This document shows, piece by piece, positions 1 through 6,639 of a stretch of 10,148 nt of DNA. This DNA comes from Isohypsibius dastychi (taxonomy: Eukaryota > Tardigrada > Eutardigrada > Parachela > Isohypsibiidae): NCBI GenBank assembly GCA_034696485.1, contig JAQIWT010001609.1:1-10148 (forward strand), given 5' to 3'. How positions within the stretch are numbered: position 1 is the stretch's first letter; each line of letters opens with the position of its first letter. A program made the position numbers and the translations under genes. Below the pieces are notes generated by a model. The model was given only the letters and a program-made list of their open reading frames with translations. It had not been told where the DNA came from and ran no database searches.

Positions 1-685
1 TAGTTACCCTGAGGCTTTCTAATCTCTACAGTCATGAAACATGGTGGGATAAATCCCAGAGTAAATCTGTTTATACGGCGGGGTCCTCCAGGTGGGTCGG
101 CATGAGTTGCCCTCTAATAGGTTCCTAATCAAAGTCACACCGAAAGTCCCACCAAACTCCTCACTTAAGATTGAATTATGAAATCGGTACTGACTCGAAA
201 TGGACTCAAAAGTTGATGAAAAAGGGGCAAGTTTTGGATCTGCCCAACAAGCTAAATTTCCTCTGAGTATTGGAAGTAGAATAAAAATGTTACGTTGCGA
301 GAAATTGCGCACTCTTCCTGCTGGGGACCTTGAGTTTTTATCGACGTATGAATTTCAAACTCATTACTATTAATTTCCCTTGTGCAGAATGTCGGATCCT
401 TTGAGCTATTGCATGTGATTCTTGAAGCAGCAGTCACAAAGATCAATTCGTGAAATCAAAACTAAAGGCTTTTACCGCTATCTACTAATCTCCAAGAAAG
501 ATATGTTGAACAATGGTCGAACTGGATGTCATTTCAAGAAAAGCCTCCGGAAAAAGTTTGCTATTTGGGTAAGGATCTAATCATTTTCAGAAGAGGTCAT
601 GGAATTGTGGATGTTTTTTGAACTTTGATGCCGTAGGTTTTCTTTGTAACAGGTTTAAAAACCAACATTCAGACAACAGATTCTC

Positions 686-751
686 GGTCTGAAATTTGGT
701 TCGGTCTAATGCGGAAAAAGAGGTTGAGCATCCGAACCAAAACGATAGACC
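686..751. repeat. Imperfect inverted repeat with GGTTCGG/CCGAACC arms
   Basis: The left arm reads ggtct (686-690) followed by tttggttcgg (695-704). The right arm is ccgaaccaaa (732-741) followed by agacc (747-751). The two halves are complementary and are separated by about 27 nt. More AACCAAA copies follow at 750-770. The same motif recurs at 1619-1765 and 2669-2698, so this is probably a fragment of a dispersed element. No target duplication was found. Confidence 0.45.
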
Positions 752-1316
752 AAACCATGAACCAAAACACACGGAGACAAGAACTACAATTTTCCCATTT
801 CTGGGCGCGTTTCGCACTTGTAAAAATGAATCTGTTTAGTACAAAATGCCCAATAATCTACTCAATATTAATGTATATGCGAAAGAGAAACCAGATGTTG
901 CGGAGCTCTTGTATCTTTTGCGTATATTGCCTCGACAAGAACGGCTTATATTTCATCTGTTATATTTCCGAATCAAACCACCAACTGTACACGATTAATA
1001 ACTGCTGATTTGAACAAGGAACCTCTGTTTATTGGAAACTAATCGTTGACTGCTGGAAAAATCCCTTTCTGCTCCGAAAGAAAGTCAGCAAGTTTCAGAT
1101 ATGCCATTCCGCTCCTTTTGCATAACCGTGCCTTTTTCTTCGTTTAGCTCCTCAGCAGCTCTTGATCAGGCATTCCATCGCTCCATTTTGGCTGAGAAAA
1201 TGAGTTGTGTTGGGCGATTTTCCGCAATGGGAGAAAATAAAAAGCACTCTGCTTTGATAGCACGTTTCGTTGCTCTTCCCTCTTTTTCGTCGCCTTCTTC
1301 GAAACAGCATCTGCCG

Positions 1317-1346
1317 CATTAGTCATCTGGACATTAGTCATCCGAG
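1317..1346. repeat. 15-bp tandem duplication
   Basis: Two head-to-tail 15-bp copies, cattagtcatctgga (1317-1331) and cattagtcatccgag (1332-1346), differ at three positions near their ends. A partial third start (catt) follows. It is a small local duplication with no apparent function. Confidence 0.7.
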
Positions 1347-1366
1347 CATTTCGCGAAAAATTATAT

Positions 1367-1384
1367 GATAAGTTACCACTTATC
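1367..1384. repeat. Short perfect hairpin
   Basis: The arms gataagt (1367-1373) and acttatc (1378-1384) are perfect reverse complements around a 4-nt loop. Short palindromes of this size can occur by chance in 10 kb. No adjacent gene gives it a role. Confidence 0.5.
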
Positions 1385-1618
1385 AGAGCAAGAAAAGTCC
1401 CCAGAGAGGGCTCCTTGACAGGTGGACGAGAATTCGGGAAGAAATGTCAGACAGAATATTGGTTGATTGACTGCCAAATCCAGTCCACCTAAGTCTACGG
1501 GACATGCGGATCGGTGATTTGATTAGTTTGGTGGTTTCTCACCGCTGCTTTGGCCCTGGCTGAGGTGTGATATATTCCGAATCAATATTGAGGTAGTGGA
1601 TGATAACGTGAATCGAAT

Positions 1619-1768
1619 AGCTTGGTTCACACTTGATTGTATAATTTCATACAGGTTTTGTAACCAAAACAAAAAGAGAGGCTATGGTTCGGTTACAAAC
1701 CAGGTTTCTTTTCAAACTTTCGTCTGACCTTGGTTTGGAAGCTTGGTTTGGTGTGAAACTTGGTTTAG
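1619..1768. repeat. Cluster of GGTTTGG/AACCAAA motifs with internal hairpin
   Basis: This stretch has at least seven copies or near copies of GGTTTGG, GGTTCGG or AACCAAA on both strands. At its centre, ggttttgtaacc (1654-1665) pairs with ggttacaaacc (1691-1701). The phrase agcttggtt occurs near both ends (1619 and 1740), and gtgtgaa/ttcacac pairs across them. Subterminal arrays of short repeated motifs on both strands are typical of non-autonomous DNA transposons such as hAT relatives. Clear ends and a target-site duplication were not found, so this is a probable remnant only. Confidence 0.35.
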
Positions 1769-1920
1769 TATCTTCAAAAGCGTGCTTGCTCAATTTGCCG
1801 ATAATTTGATCCAAGTCGTCTGGTCTTTTTTGCAGCTGTGCAAAATGCCAAGTCGTACCAGTGAAAGCTCGAATCCACCGTGTATCGTCAAAACAATTTA
1901 TGAAAAAAGTATAAAGTAGT

Positions 1921-1991
1921 TGGGAGGGCGCGATTTAGCGGGTTTTAAAAATGGAGGTTGGAGGTTATTTTTCTCTTAAATCAACCTACAC
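1921..1991 (+). repeat. Left terminal inverted repeat of the 986-bp element
   Basis: This is the left arm of the element. It begins tgggagggcgcgatttagcg and carries an internal aggttg...caacct inverted repeat. It differs from the right arm at two positions in the first 45 and lacks about 6 nt later on. That near identity suggests a moderately young insertion. Confidence 0.75.
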
Positions 1992-2032
1992 GCTTCAAGC
2001 CACCTTTCAAGTGTGATTTGGCGGAATTCTAG

Positions 2033-2233
2033 ATTTCTGTCTTCGCTTCTTTGCTGACTGATTTCCCTCGACTTCTCATCTTTGCCATATCATATTTTTC
2101 CTGGAAGCTGACAAAAAGAAAGCAGAACGAGGCTAAAAAGCAGATGGTTGACAGGTTGGATGATACTGAGAATCAAAGGATGAAGCTTCAATGTCGAATA
2201 CGTCGCAGAGAAAGAAGAGAAGATCCAGGATGA
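2033..2233 (+). other. Unrecognised open frame inside the transposon
   Basis: Following a possible acceptor (aattctag, ending 2032), a frame runs about 66 codons to a stop at 2231-2233. It would encode a short hydrophobic stretch, then a strongly basic, charged segment rich in K, R, E and Q. I recognise no domain. There is no in-frame start of its own before residue 40. It could be a captured gene fragment, a transposase remnant or chance. Confidence 0.15.
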
Positions 2234-2260
2234 AACGGTTGTTTGAAAATGAGTTTTAGC

Positions 2261-2658
2261 TAGAGCTCCCACGGGTCGGGTCTGTCATCACCGGACCCAA
2301 CGGATCTGGTTAAATGGACCCGCTAGAGACCCGCCAGTCTTGATGAATCGACCCGCGGGTCTTGATAAAATGATGTGCGGGTCCATGTTTTCTCAACTCA
2401 ATTTACAACACAAAGAATACATCCAAAGTCCAACATCGTCCAAAAAGAAGAATTACTATGAAATTTCAGTTTTTTATCGAAATGTGACGTTTCGCAGCCC
2501 ACAAGTATTGCTCATTGTTACTTTTTCACACAAATAAATACTCAAATGAGCAGATGAATTCAAAATTTTAGTGAAATAAATTATAAACCAAATGAAAATG
2601 AATGAAAACATAAGTTAATAAATATTGCGGGGGACCGTGCCGACCCGTGGGAGCAAAA
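2261..2658. mobile_element. Nested non-autonomous hAT-like element
   Basis: A 15-bp perfect inverted repeat, gctcccacgggtcgg, lies at 2265-2279 and inverted at 2640-2654. Just outside are gttttagc (2253-2260) and cttttagc (2659-2666), an 8-bp duplication with one mismatch, the length expected for hAT insertions. The left end begins TAGAG, which fits the hAT terminal pattern YARNG. The left end is loaded with ACGGGTC/GACCCG motifs on both strands, including the 12-bp palindrome gacccgcgggtc (2350-2361). Subterminal motifs of this type bind transposase in Ac-like hAT elements. There is no transposase, so it would depend on another copy. It sits inside the 1921-2906 element and so inserted later. 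The right terminus is less canonical than the left. Confidence 0.6.
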
Positions 2659-2829
2659 CTTTTAGCAAGCTGGTTTAATGAACATCGAGCCAAACCAGAG
2701 GAATGAATATGATTATGATTGATATCTTCAGTAAATCCACACAAAAACGCAGCTCCAAGAAAATCTATCGCGGAATAGAAATCAAATTCAAACCAGCTGC
2801 CGATCGCGTCCTCTGGTGTGACTTAACGA

Positions 2830-2906
2830 GTGTAGGTTGATTCAAGCAAAAAATAAACTACACCTCCAACCTACATTTTTAAAACCCGCTGAATCGCGCC
2901 CTCCCA
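2830..2906 (-). repeat. Right terminal inverted repeat of the 986-bp element
   Basis: On the minus strand this arm starts at 2906 with tgggagggcgcgattcagcg. It contains the hairpin gtaggttg (2874-2867) with caacctac (2839-2832). It overlaps the proposed last exon of the EGF gene, whose reading frame stays open through the first 62 nt of the repeat and stops at 2844-2842. Confidence 0.75.
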
Positions 2907-3564
2907 GTCTATCAGATAGAGACAGCTCGAAAGAAATGTGTGCTTGATTGGTTCGACAGACTAGGCCTGGATCACGTGTATGTGATGGACGGTGAAATTC
3001 CATTAGTAGTTGTTTAAACTCAAGTCATTAGCCATACATGCTGTAGAACTGACCTTTGAAATTCCTTGGACACGAACACTTATAGACGCCCATATAATTC
3101 TCGCAGGTCCCTCCATTTAGACAGGGTAAATTAGCGCAAGGGTCAAGTGGACAGAACAGGGCTCGTTGGTTGAGACGACATCTAATCGACCAGACTGATG
3201 AAGAGAGCAGAGCGCCTTCCTCTGTGTAAATCGAAACGTTACGCGGACAAGGCCGGCAGTCGAGGGAGGCATTGCTGCAGTCTCCATCAGAATCTTGAGC
3301 AAAACAGATTGGAGTGCCCACTTGAGGAAGCTCAGCAGCCTCCAAAGAAACAAGGTTGCTTTGACCTAAAAACAGACGAAAATTATCACTTGGATATGAA
3401 AAATGATCAAGTGAAAGAAAAGAGCTGTTTCGCGTTGATCAGCAGAGTGCCGTCTCGTGAATACCTTCAGAGAGAGTATATGGATTAGGCGAGCTAAGAC
3501 TGTACATGAACATTCCAAGCAGCCAGTAGATGAGAAAGATAAAATAAGCATTTCTCGTGTCCAT
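2842..3564 (-). CDS. Small secreted EGF-domain protein, three exons
   Basis: Exons are 3564-3465, 3365-3054 and, less certainly, 2966-2842; introns are 99 and 87 nt, both phase 1. The start is the ATG at 3564, which opens a hydrophobic signal peptide (residues 5-23). The spliced protein is 178 residues. Residues 54-105 hold six cysteines in no family I recognise, with N-glycosylation sequons NAS (65) and NVS (76). Residues 110-141 are an EGF module with cysteines at 110, 115, 121, 130, 132 and 141, that is spacing 4-5-8-1-8, and the LNGGTC signature. Cys141 is supplied only by the third exon; its exact C5-x8-C6 spacing is the main support for that splice, since the acceptor (gatccag) has a weak pyrimidine tract. 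The last 21 codons and stop lie in the terminal repeat of the adjacent transposon. No transmembrane segment follows, so the product is probably secreted. Alternative 3' splicing from GT sites inside the repeat would change the tail. Calcium-binding EGF residues are not evident. Ligand or role cannot be inferred. Confidence 0.75.
2907..3053 (-). other. Second intron of the EGF gene and start of its last exon
   Basis: The donor is AAAG|gtcagt at 3053, a strong match to consensus. The proposed acceptor is ccag ending at 2967. The exon then continues through 2907, after which the transposon repeat begins. Without splicing, translation from exon 2 would stop seven codons past the donor and lose the sixth EGF cysteine. 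Confidence 0.55.
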
Positions 3565-3752
3565 CGCTGGTTTCTCTAACCACACAGCGTTGAACACAAA
3601 GATTCGGTGTCAGTCCAATGAGACGATTTTCCACTCGTATCTTTAGTATTCTAAACTTGAAATTTATGGACTGGAGCTAGTTGTTTAAGTGATGGTCGAA
3701 CTAGCCTCTACAAATCACGGACGCAAGATTCGGCTTTGAGGTTATACGGCTA

Positions 3753-3828
3753 CTCCAAAATTAAATATACGTCTACGCCCTATCGCTTGACTGACTGATC
3801 AGACAAAAGTGTATACTTAATTTTGGAG
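3753..3828. repeat. 76-bp inverted-repeat remnant (Tc1/mariner-like ends possible)
   Basis: The arms ctccaaaattaaatatac (3753-3770) and gtatacttaattttggag (3811-3828) are reverse complements with one mismatch in 18. They are separated by 40 nt. The left arm is preceded by TA, and the arms' AT-rich, GTATAC-containing character recalls Tc1/mariner terminal repeats. The right flank lacks a clear TA (it is ga), so the assignment is tentative. It could be a small MITE or an internally deleted copy. Confidence 0.5.
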
Positions 3829-4118
3829 GAGACGTGGTGTTGGAGAAGGTGTGGTCATCAGAGAAACGAGCAATCGAAAGCCATTCCAATCGCTGAGAGA
3901 TGCAGGGTTGTCGGTCATCTTTTGTGTGGTGGTCGTAACGTTACTTATGGCGGCCTCGAAGGAAAAAAATGTAACGATACCTCTCGCTCATACCAGGCCA
4001 CGCCAACCATACAACACGCACCAGTCATCTCCGATCCAGACTGATCACCACACAATGCCGGTGACTTAGCACGGGCAGGACAAACAATTCTGCAAGACAT
4101 GTAATACATCAGCCACCA

Positions 4119-4138
4119 CCCCCCCCCCCACACACACT
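4119..4138. repeat. Poly-C and CA microsatellite
   Basis: A run of 11 C residues (4119-4129) passes directly into five CA-type dinucleotides (to 4138). This is a simple-sequence tract and is prone to length error in assemblies. Confidence 0.9.
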
Positions 4139-4420
4139 GAAATGAAATGATCACATGACGTTTTGGGTATCCATCTCCTATGAAAGAGTTTTTACTACAA
4201 GTAGGGGCGGGTTCGAGAATGGGGAAATATTTCAAAAATAACTTCGTAAAAATCTCGTCCTGACGAATTGAATGAGTACGAGGGCCGGTGCCTATTGTGC
4301 CTGGCCGTCCTTAATGTGCCTGGCCACAAACAATCTGACAGGCTTCAATCAAGCGGGCTTTCCTTGTAATCCGGGTGATGGCTGCAGTCTACTGCCAATA
4401 TCTGTGCATTCTACTGCACA

Positions 4421-4860
4421 AATACAAGCAGCGACAGCCAGCGACAGCCAGCGACAGCCAGCGACAGCCAGCGACAAGCAGCGACAACCAGCGACACTCA
4501 GCGACAGCCAGCGACAGCCAGCGACAGCCAGCGACAGCCAGCTACACTCAGCGACAGCCAGCGACACTCAGCGACAGCCAGCGACACTCAGCGACAGCCA
4601 GCGACACTCAGCGACAGCCAGCTACAAGCAGCGACAGCCAGCGACAACCAGCGACAGCCAGCTACAAGCAGCGACAGCCAGCTACAAGCAGCGACAGCCA
4701 GCGACAACCAGCGACAGCCAGCGACAAATGGAGACAAGTGGAGACAAACCAGCGACAAGTGAAGACGGCCAGCGACACGTGGAGACAACAGCGACAAGTG
4801 GAGACAAATCAGCGACACGTGGCGAGAACAGCGACAGCCAGCGACAAGTGGAGACAAACC
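4421..4860. repeat. 10-bp minisatellite, unit GCGACAGCCA
   Basis: From 4431 to 4730 there are 30 consecutive units of exactly 10 bp with no insertion or deletion. The main unit is gcgacagcca, with variants gcgacaagca, gcgacaacca, gcgacactca, gctacactca and gctacaagca. Higher-order structure is visible: a 20-bp dimer (gcgacactca plus gcgacagcca) repeats at 4561-4620, and the 40 bp at 4621-4660 recur exactly at 4681-4720. From about 4721 to 4860 the array changes to a related, less regular gagacaagtg/gcgacaagtg type with 10-11-bp spacing. All three frames of each strand stay open across it, which is a property of the unit and not a sign of coding. One strand is nearly free of T. Confidence 0.95.
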
Positions 4861-5577
4861 AGCAATTTAAAAAATTCCAGCACGGAGACAAAAACGAACA
4901 GTTCTCGAAAAATTGAAGGAGTAGAAAGCAAAATTTGAGAAGTGAATGATGCAAAGTTGAAGATTTCGCACGGCACGGTAAGCGTGCGGTTGCCTTCGAC
5001 TTCTTTGCTGCAGACTGGTCAGCGCAATTTTTGGTCTCATTGGTCAACACTCATGCTCTCTTGCCGTCTTTCAATTGAGTGTGAGCGCAGACCAGCTGGT
5101 AGAAGTTGGCCCTCTCACTGGCAGCCGGCGCGTCTTTAATTATTTTATGATCTACATGTACCGACCGGGATGATTAATTACATCATTAGACATTTCACCT
5201 AGCCTGCCTGGGAATATCTAACTGGCCAGAAAATAAGTTTTTACTTAAGAATCTGACCATTTCAAAAACGCGCACCACAAATGGCCGGCCGCTCAACAGC
5301 CTGACAGCCGCCCACACCTTGACCAAACACACAACACACGCCCCCTCCGCACTGACCACTGTGACGTATTCCTGGACGGGGATCTGCGGTCAGAATGACC
5401 GCAGTTCCCCGTCCCAACTATTGACGAAAATAGCACAACGAATTTTCGCCTACGAAACTTCTCACAACGAAACGTCGCTGCGCCACCAAGCTATAGCAAT
5501 CGCAAAGTGTCTATCATGGTAAGAGTGAATTTTTCAGTGAAGATGTCAAATATCCGGCAATTTTTGTTTCGTTGTAG

Positions 5578-5918
5578 TGTCGGATCACTTCTACAAACTG
5601 TTGAGAGAGTCCGTTGGTGATGTTTTTGAAGGGAACACTGGGCTCAACGACCGAACCAGCCAGTGGCATTTCATGGTGCCAGGGGATCATAAAGAGCTGC
5701 AAAATCCAGTTTGTCGCTTCATCTACATCGAAAGGAAGAGTCTGACCAAACTGCGAACTCACTGCAAAACCTCCAACCTTTATGAGTGGTATATTTTCTG
5801 CCCTTTTCTCGGTGGAGAAAGAAGACTCCAGCGGCTAGCATCGATCTGGGTCAAAGGTGATAAAAATCAGATGTCGGCTCTGCTTGACCCGAGCCTTATG
5901 GTTACCATTATTGTTCAC
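5578..5918 (+). CDS. Possible exon of an unidentified gene, weakly RUN-domain-like
   Basis: A frame opens after a 59-nt candidate intron (5519-5577, GTAAGA...TTGTAG) and runs about 113 codons to a stop at 5919-5921. The segment around codons 46-85 resembles the C-terminal block of RUN domains, including those of FYCO1-like proteins. It has a Cys-Arg-Phe-Ile start, a K-S-L...L helix, then an E-W-Y motif and a Pro-Phe-Leu. The middle of a RUN domain would be missing, and I recall the family only in outline. No start codon or upstream exon could be joined in frame: an in-frame stop at 5494 leaves room for at most a tiny exon. A donor at 5857 (AAAG|GTGATA) and acceptor at 5946 (cccctag) would extend the frame about 38 codons to a stop near 6068. 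It may be a gene fragment, a pseudogene or chance. Confidence 0.3.
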
Positions 5919-6070
5919 TGAATATATTCTGACAATTCGCCCCTAGTCCATCTCGCCCATGTTAACACACAGCCTGGATTTTCAAAAGAGTTTGGACACG
6001 AGAATATCACAACATATCTCTCTCAACGTTTTTCCACCTTGCGCTATATCCAGAACAAGGAACTTTGAAT

Positions 6071-6084
6071 GCCGGAATTCCGGC
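6071..6084. repeat. 14-bp perfect palindrome gccggaattccggc
   Basis: This is a self-complementary 14-mer with no loop. It has no visible relation to a gene and may be part of decayed repeat sequence. Confidence 0.4.
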
Positions 6085-6251
6085 AACGGTTGAAGATCGT
6101 CTCGGTTAAATACTGGTAATTCATTTTTGTTGTTTGGCCTTGACGAATTGTTTCGGTGTTATTTGGAAAGCCGTTTTTGTTTGTAGGTGGTTTTTTCTGC
6201 TTTTGCAGAATTTGATTTCGTCTTAAATTCAGTACTAATTTCCTCCATAGT

Positions 6252-6257
6252 AATAAA
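6252..6257 (+). terminator. Candidate polyadenylation signal AATAAA
   Basis: A canonical AATAAA lies about 190 nt beyond the possible end (near 6068) of the uncertain gene at 5578. It could serve that transcript, but the motif is short and may be coincidental. Confidence 0.25.
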
Positions 6258-6399
6258 ACGAAGTTCGAAATATTTGGCCTCAATCAGCAAATCAAGATGG
6301 TGTGAAAAACGGCAACTCTAGTGACCATCTCTAACATCTCGACCGGCCATCTTTAAGAGGATGATCACCGACCATGATGTTGATTGTCGATTATATGTT

Positions 6400-6473
6400 A
6401 ATTGACGGTAGTCAATTGGAGTTAATTGGGAGCCGGGTTAAGTCTGTAACGTTTCTTGTGGCGCGGAAGCGCC
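6400..6473. repeat. Two short hairpins upstream of a TATA box
   Basis: The first hairpin pairs aattgac (6400-6406) with gtcaatt (6411-6417) around ggta. The second pairs ggcgc (6460-6464) with gcgcc (6469-6473) around ggaa, a GNRA-type loop if transcribed. Both lie 45-120 nt upstream of the TATA box at 6518, within what would be the U3 part of an LTR-like unit. Confidence 0.4.
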
Positions 6474-6517
6474 GTCTGTATATGGTGTATAGTCAGGGTT
6501 TTACCGATTTTCGTTGC

Positions 6518-6610
6518 TATATAAAGGGCCGCAGCTCTGTCTCATTTCTGGGCGCTTTTCATTTCACCCGCCCTCCCGTCCCTTTTTGTTAAATACGCTG
6601 ATTGAATAAA
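6518..6610 (+). promoter_or_regulatory. TATA box, initiator and close polyadenylation signal (LTR-like)
   Basis: TATATAAAG (6518-6526) is followed 26 nt later by an arthropod-type initiator TCATTT (adenine at 6544) and, about 60 nt further on, by AATAAA (6605-6610). A promoter with a polyadenylation signal this close downstream is the arrangement of the U3-R boundary in retrotransposon LTRs. I looked for TG...CA ends with a short target duplication between about 6290 and 6720 and found none, nor any adjoining gag-pol sequence. An old solo LTR is the best guess. A chance coincidence or a small non-coding gene remains possible. Confidence 0.35.
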
Positions 6611-6639
6611 CGGGGGTTTCTGTGGTTTGGTACGCTGCT

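Larger units (their letters stand above)
1..1900. other. No supportable gene; intergenic with small repeats
   Basis: I see no recognisable protein domain here on either strand. Two overlapping minus-strand open frames (about 19-446) and one plus-strand frame (709-1008) are open for 60-100 codons. They show no family motif and cannot be joined by a convincing GT-AG intron. The stretch contains several small inverted repeats, a 15-bp tandem duplication and clusters of GGTTTGG-like motifs, listed separately, which suggests decayed mobile-element sequence. A minor exon of a neighbouring gene cannot be excluded. Confidence 0.5.
1921..2906. mobile_element. Putative DNA transposon with long terminal inverted repeats
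   Basis: The sequence from 1921 (starting tgggagggcgcgatt) reappears inverted and ends at 2906. The outer 45 nt match at 43 positions, and homology continues with a 6-nt gap to the shared tcaacctacac, giving arms of about 71 and 77 nt (1921-1991 and 2830-2906). Each arm contains its own smaller inverted repeat (gtaggttg against caacctac in the right arm), so each end could fold as a subterminal hairpin. No convincing target-site duplication is visible; flanks share only GT. There is no transposase frame, so the element is non-autonomous. Removing the nested element at 2261-2658 leaves about 580 bp. I cannot assign the superfamily. Confidence 0.7.

Noticed and set aside
19-446. Two overlapping minus-strand open frames with N-glycosylation-like sites, considered as exons of a receptor gene
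   Set aside because: No recognisable motif. The only possible connecting intron would be about 36 nt and does not keep the frame open.
709-1008. 99-codon plus-strand open frame with an ATG
   Set aside because: It starts inside the inverted-repeat cluster, has no domain and has an ordinary chance length for 10 kb.
3198-3488. Plus-strand open frame opposite the EGF gene
   Set aside because: It is the shadow of the EGF exons; the minus strand has the conserved cysteine pattern, signal peptide and splice sites.
4431-4860. CRISPR-like array
   Set aside because: Units are contiguous 10-mers with no spacers, and the locus is eukaryotic. It is a minisatellite.
4272-4938. Two long plus-strand open frames (about 214 and 187 codons) across the minisatellite, and matching minus-strand frames
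   Set aside because: The stop-free 10-bp unit keeps every frame open automatically, and the flanking residues show no domain or signal.
5514-5762. Minus-strand open frame opposite the RUN-like exon
   Set aside because: No motif was recognised. The plus strand has better-placed splice sites and a longer frame.
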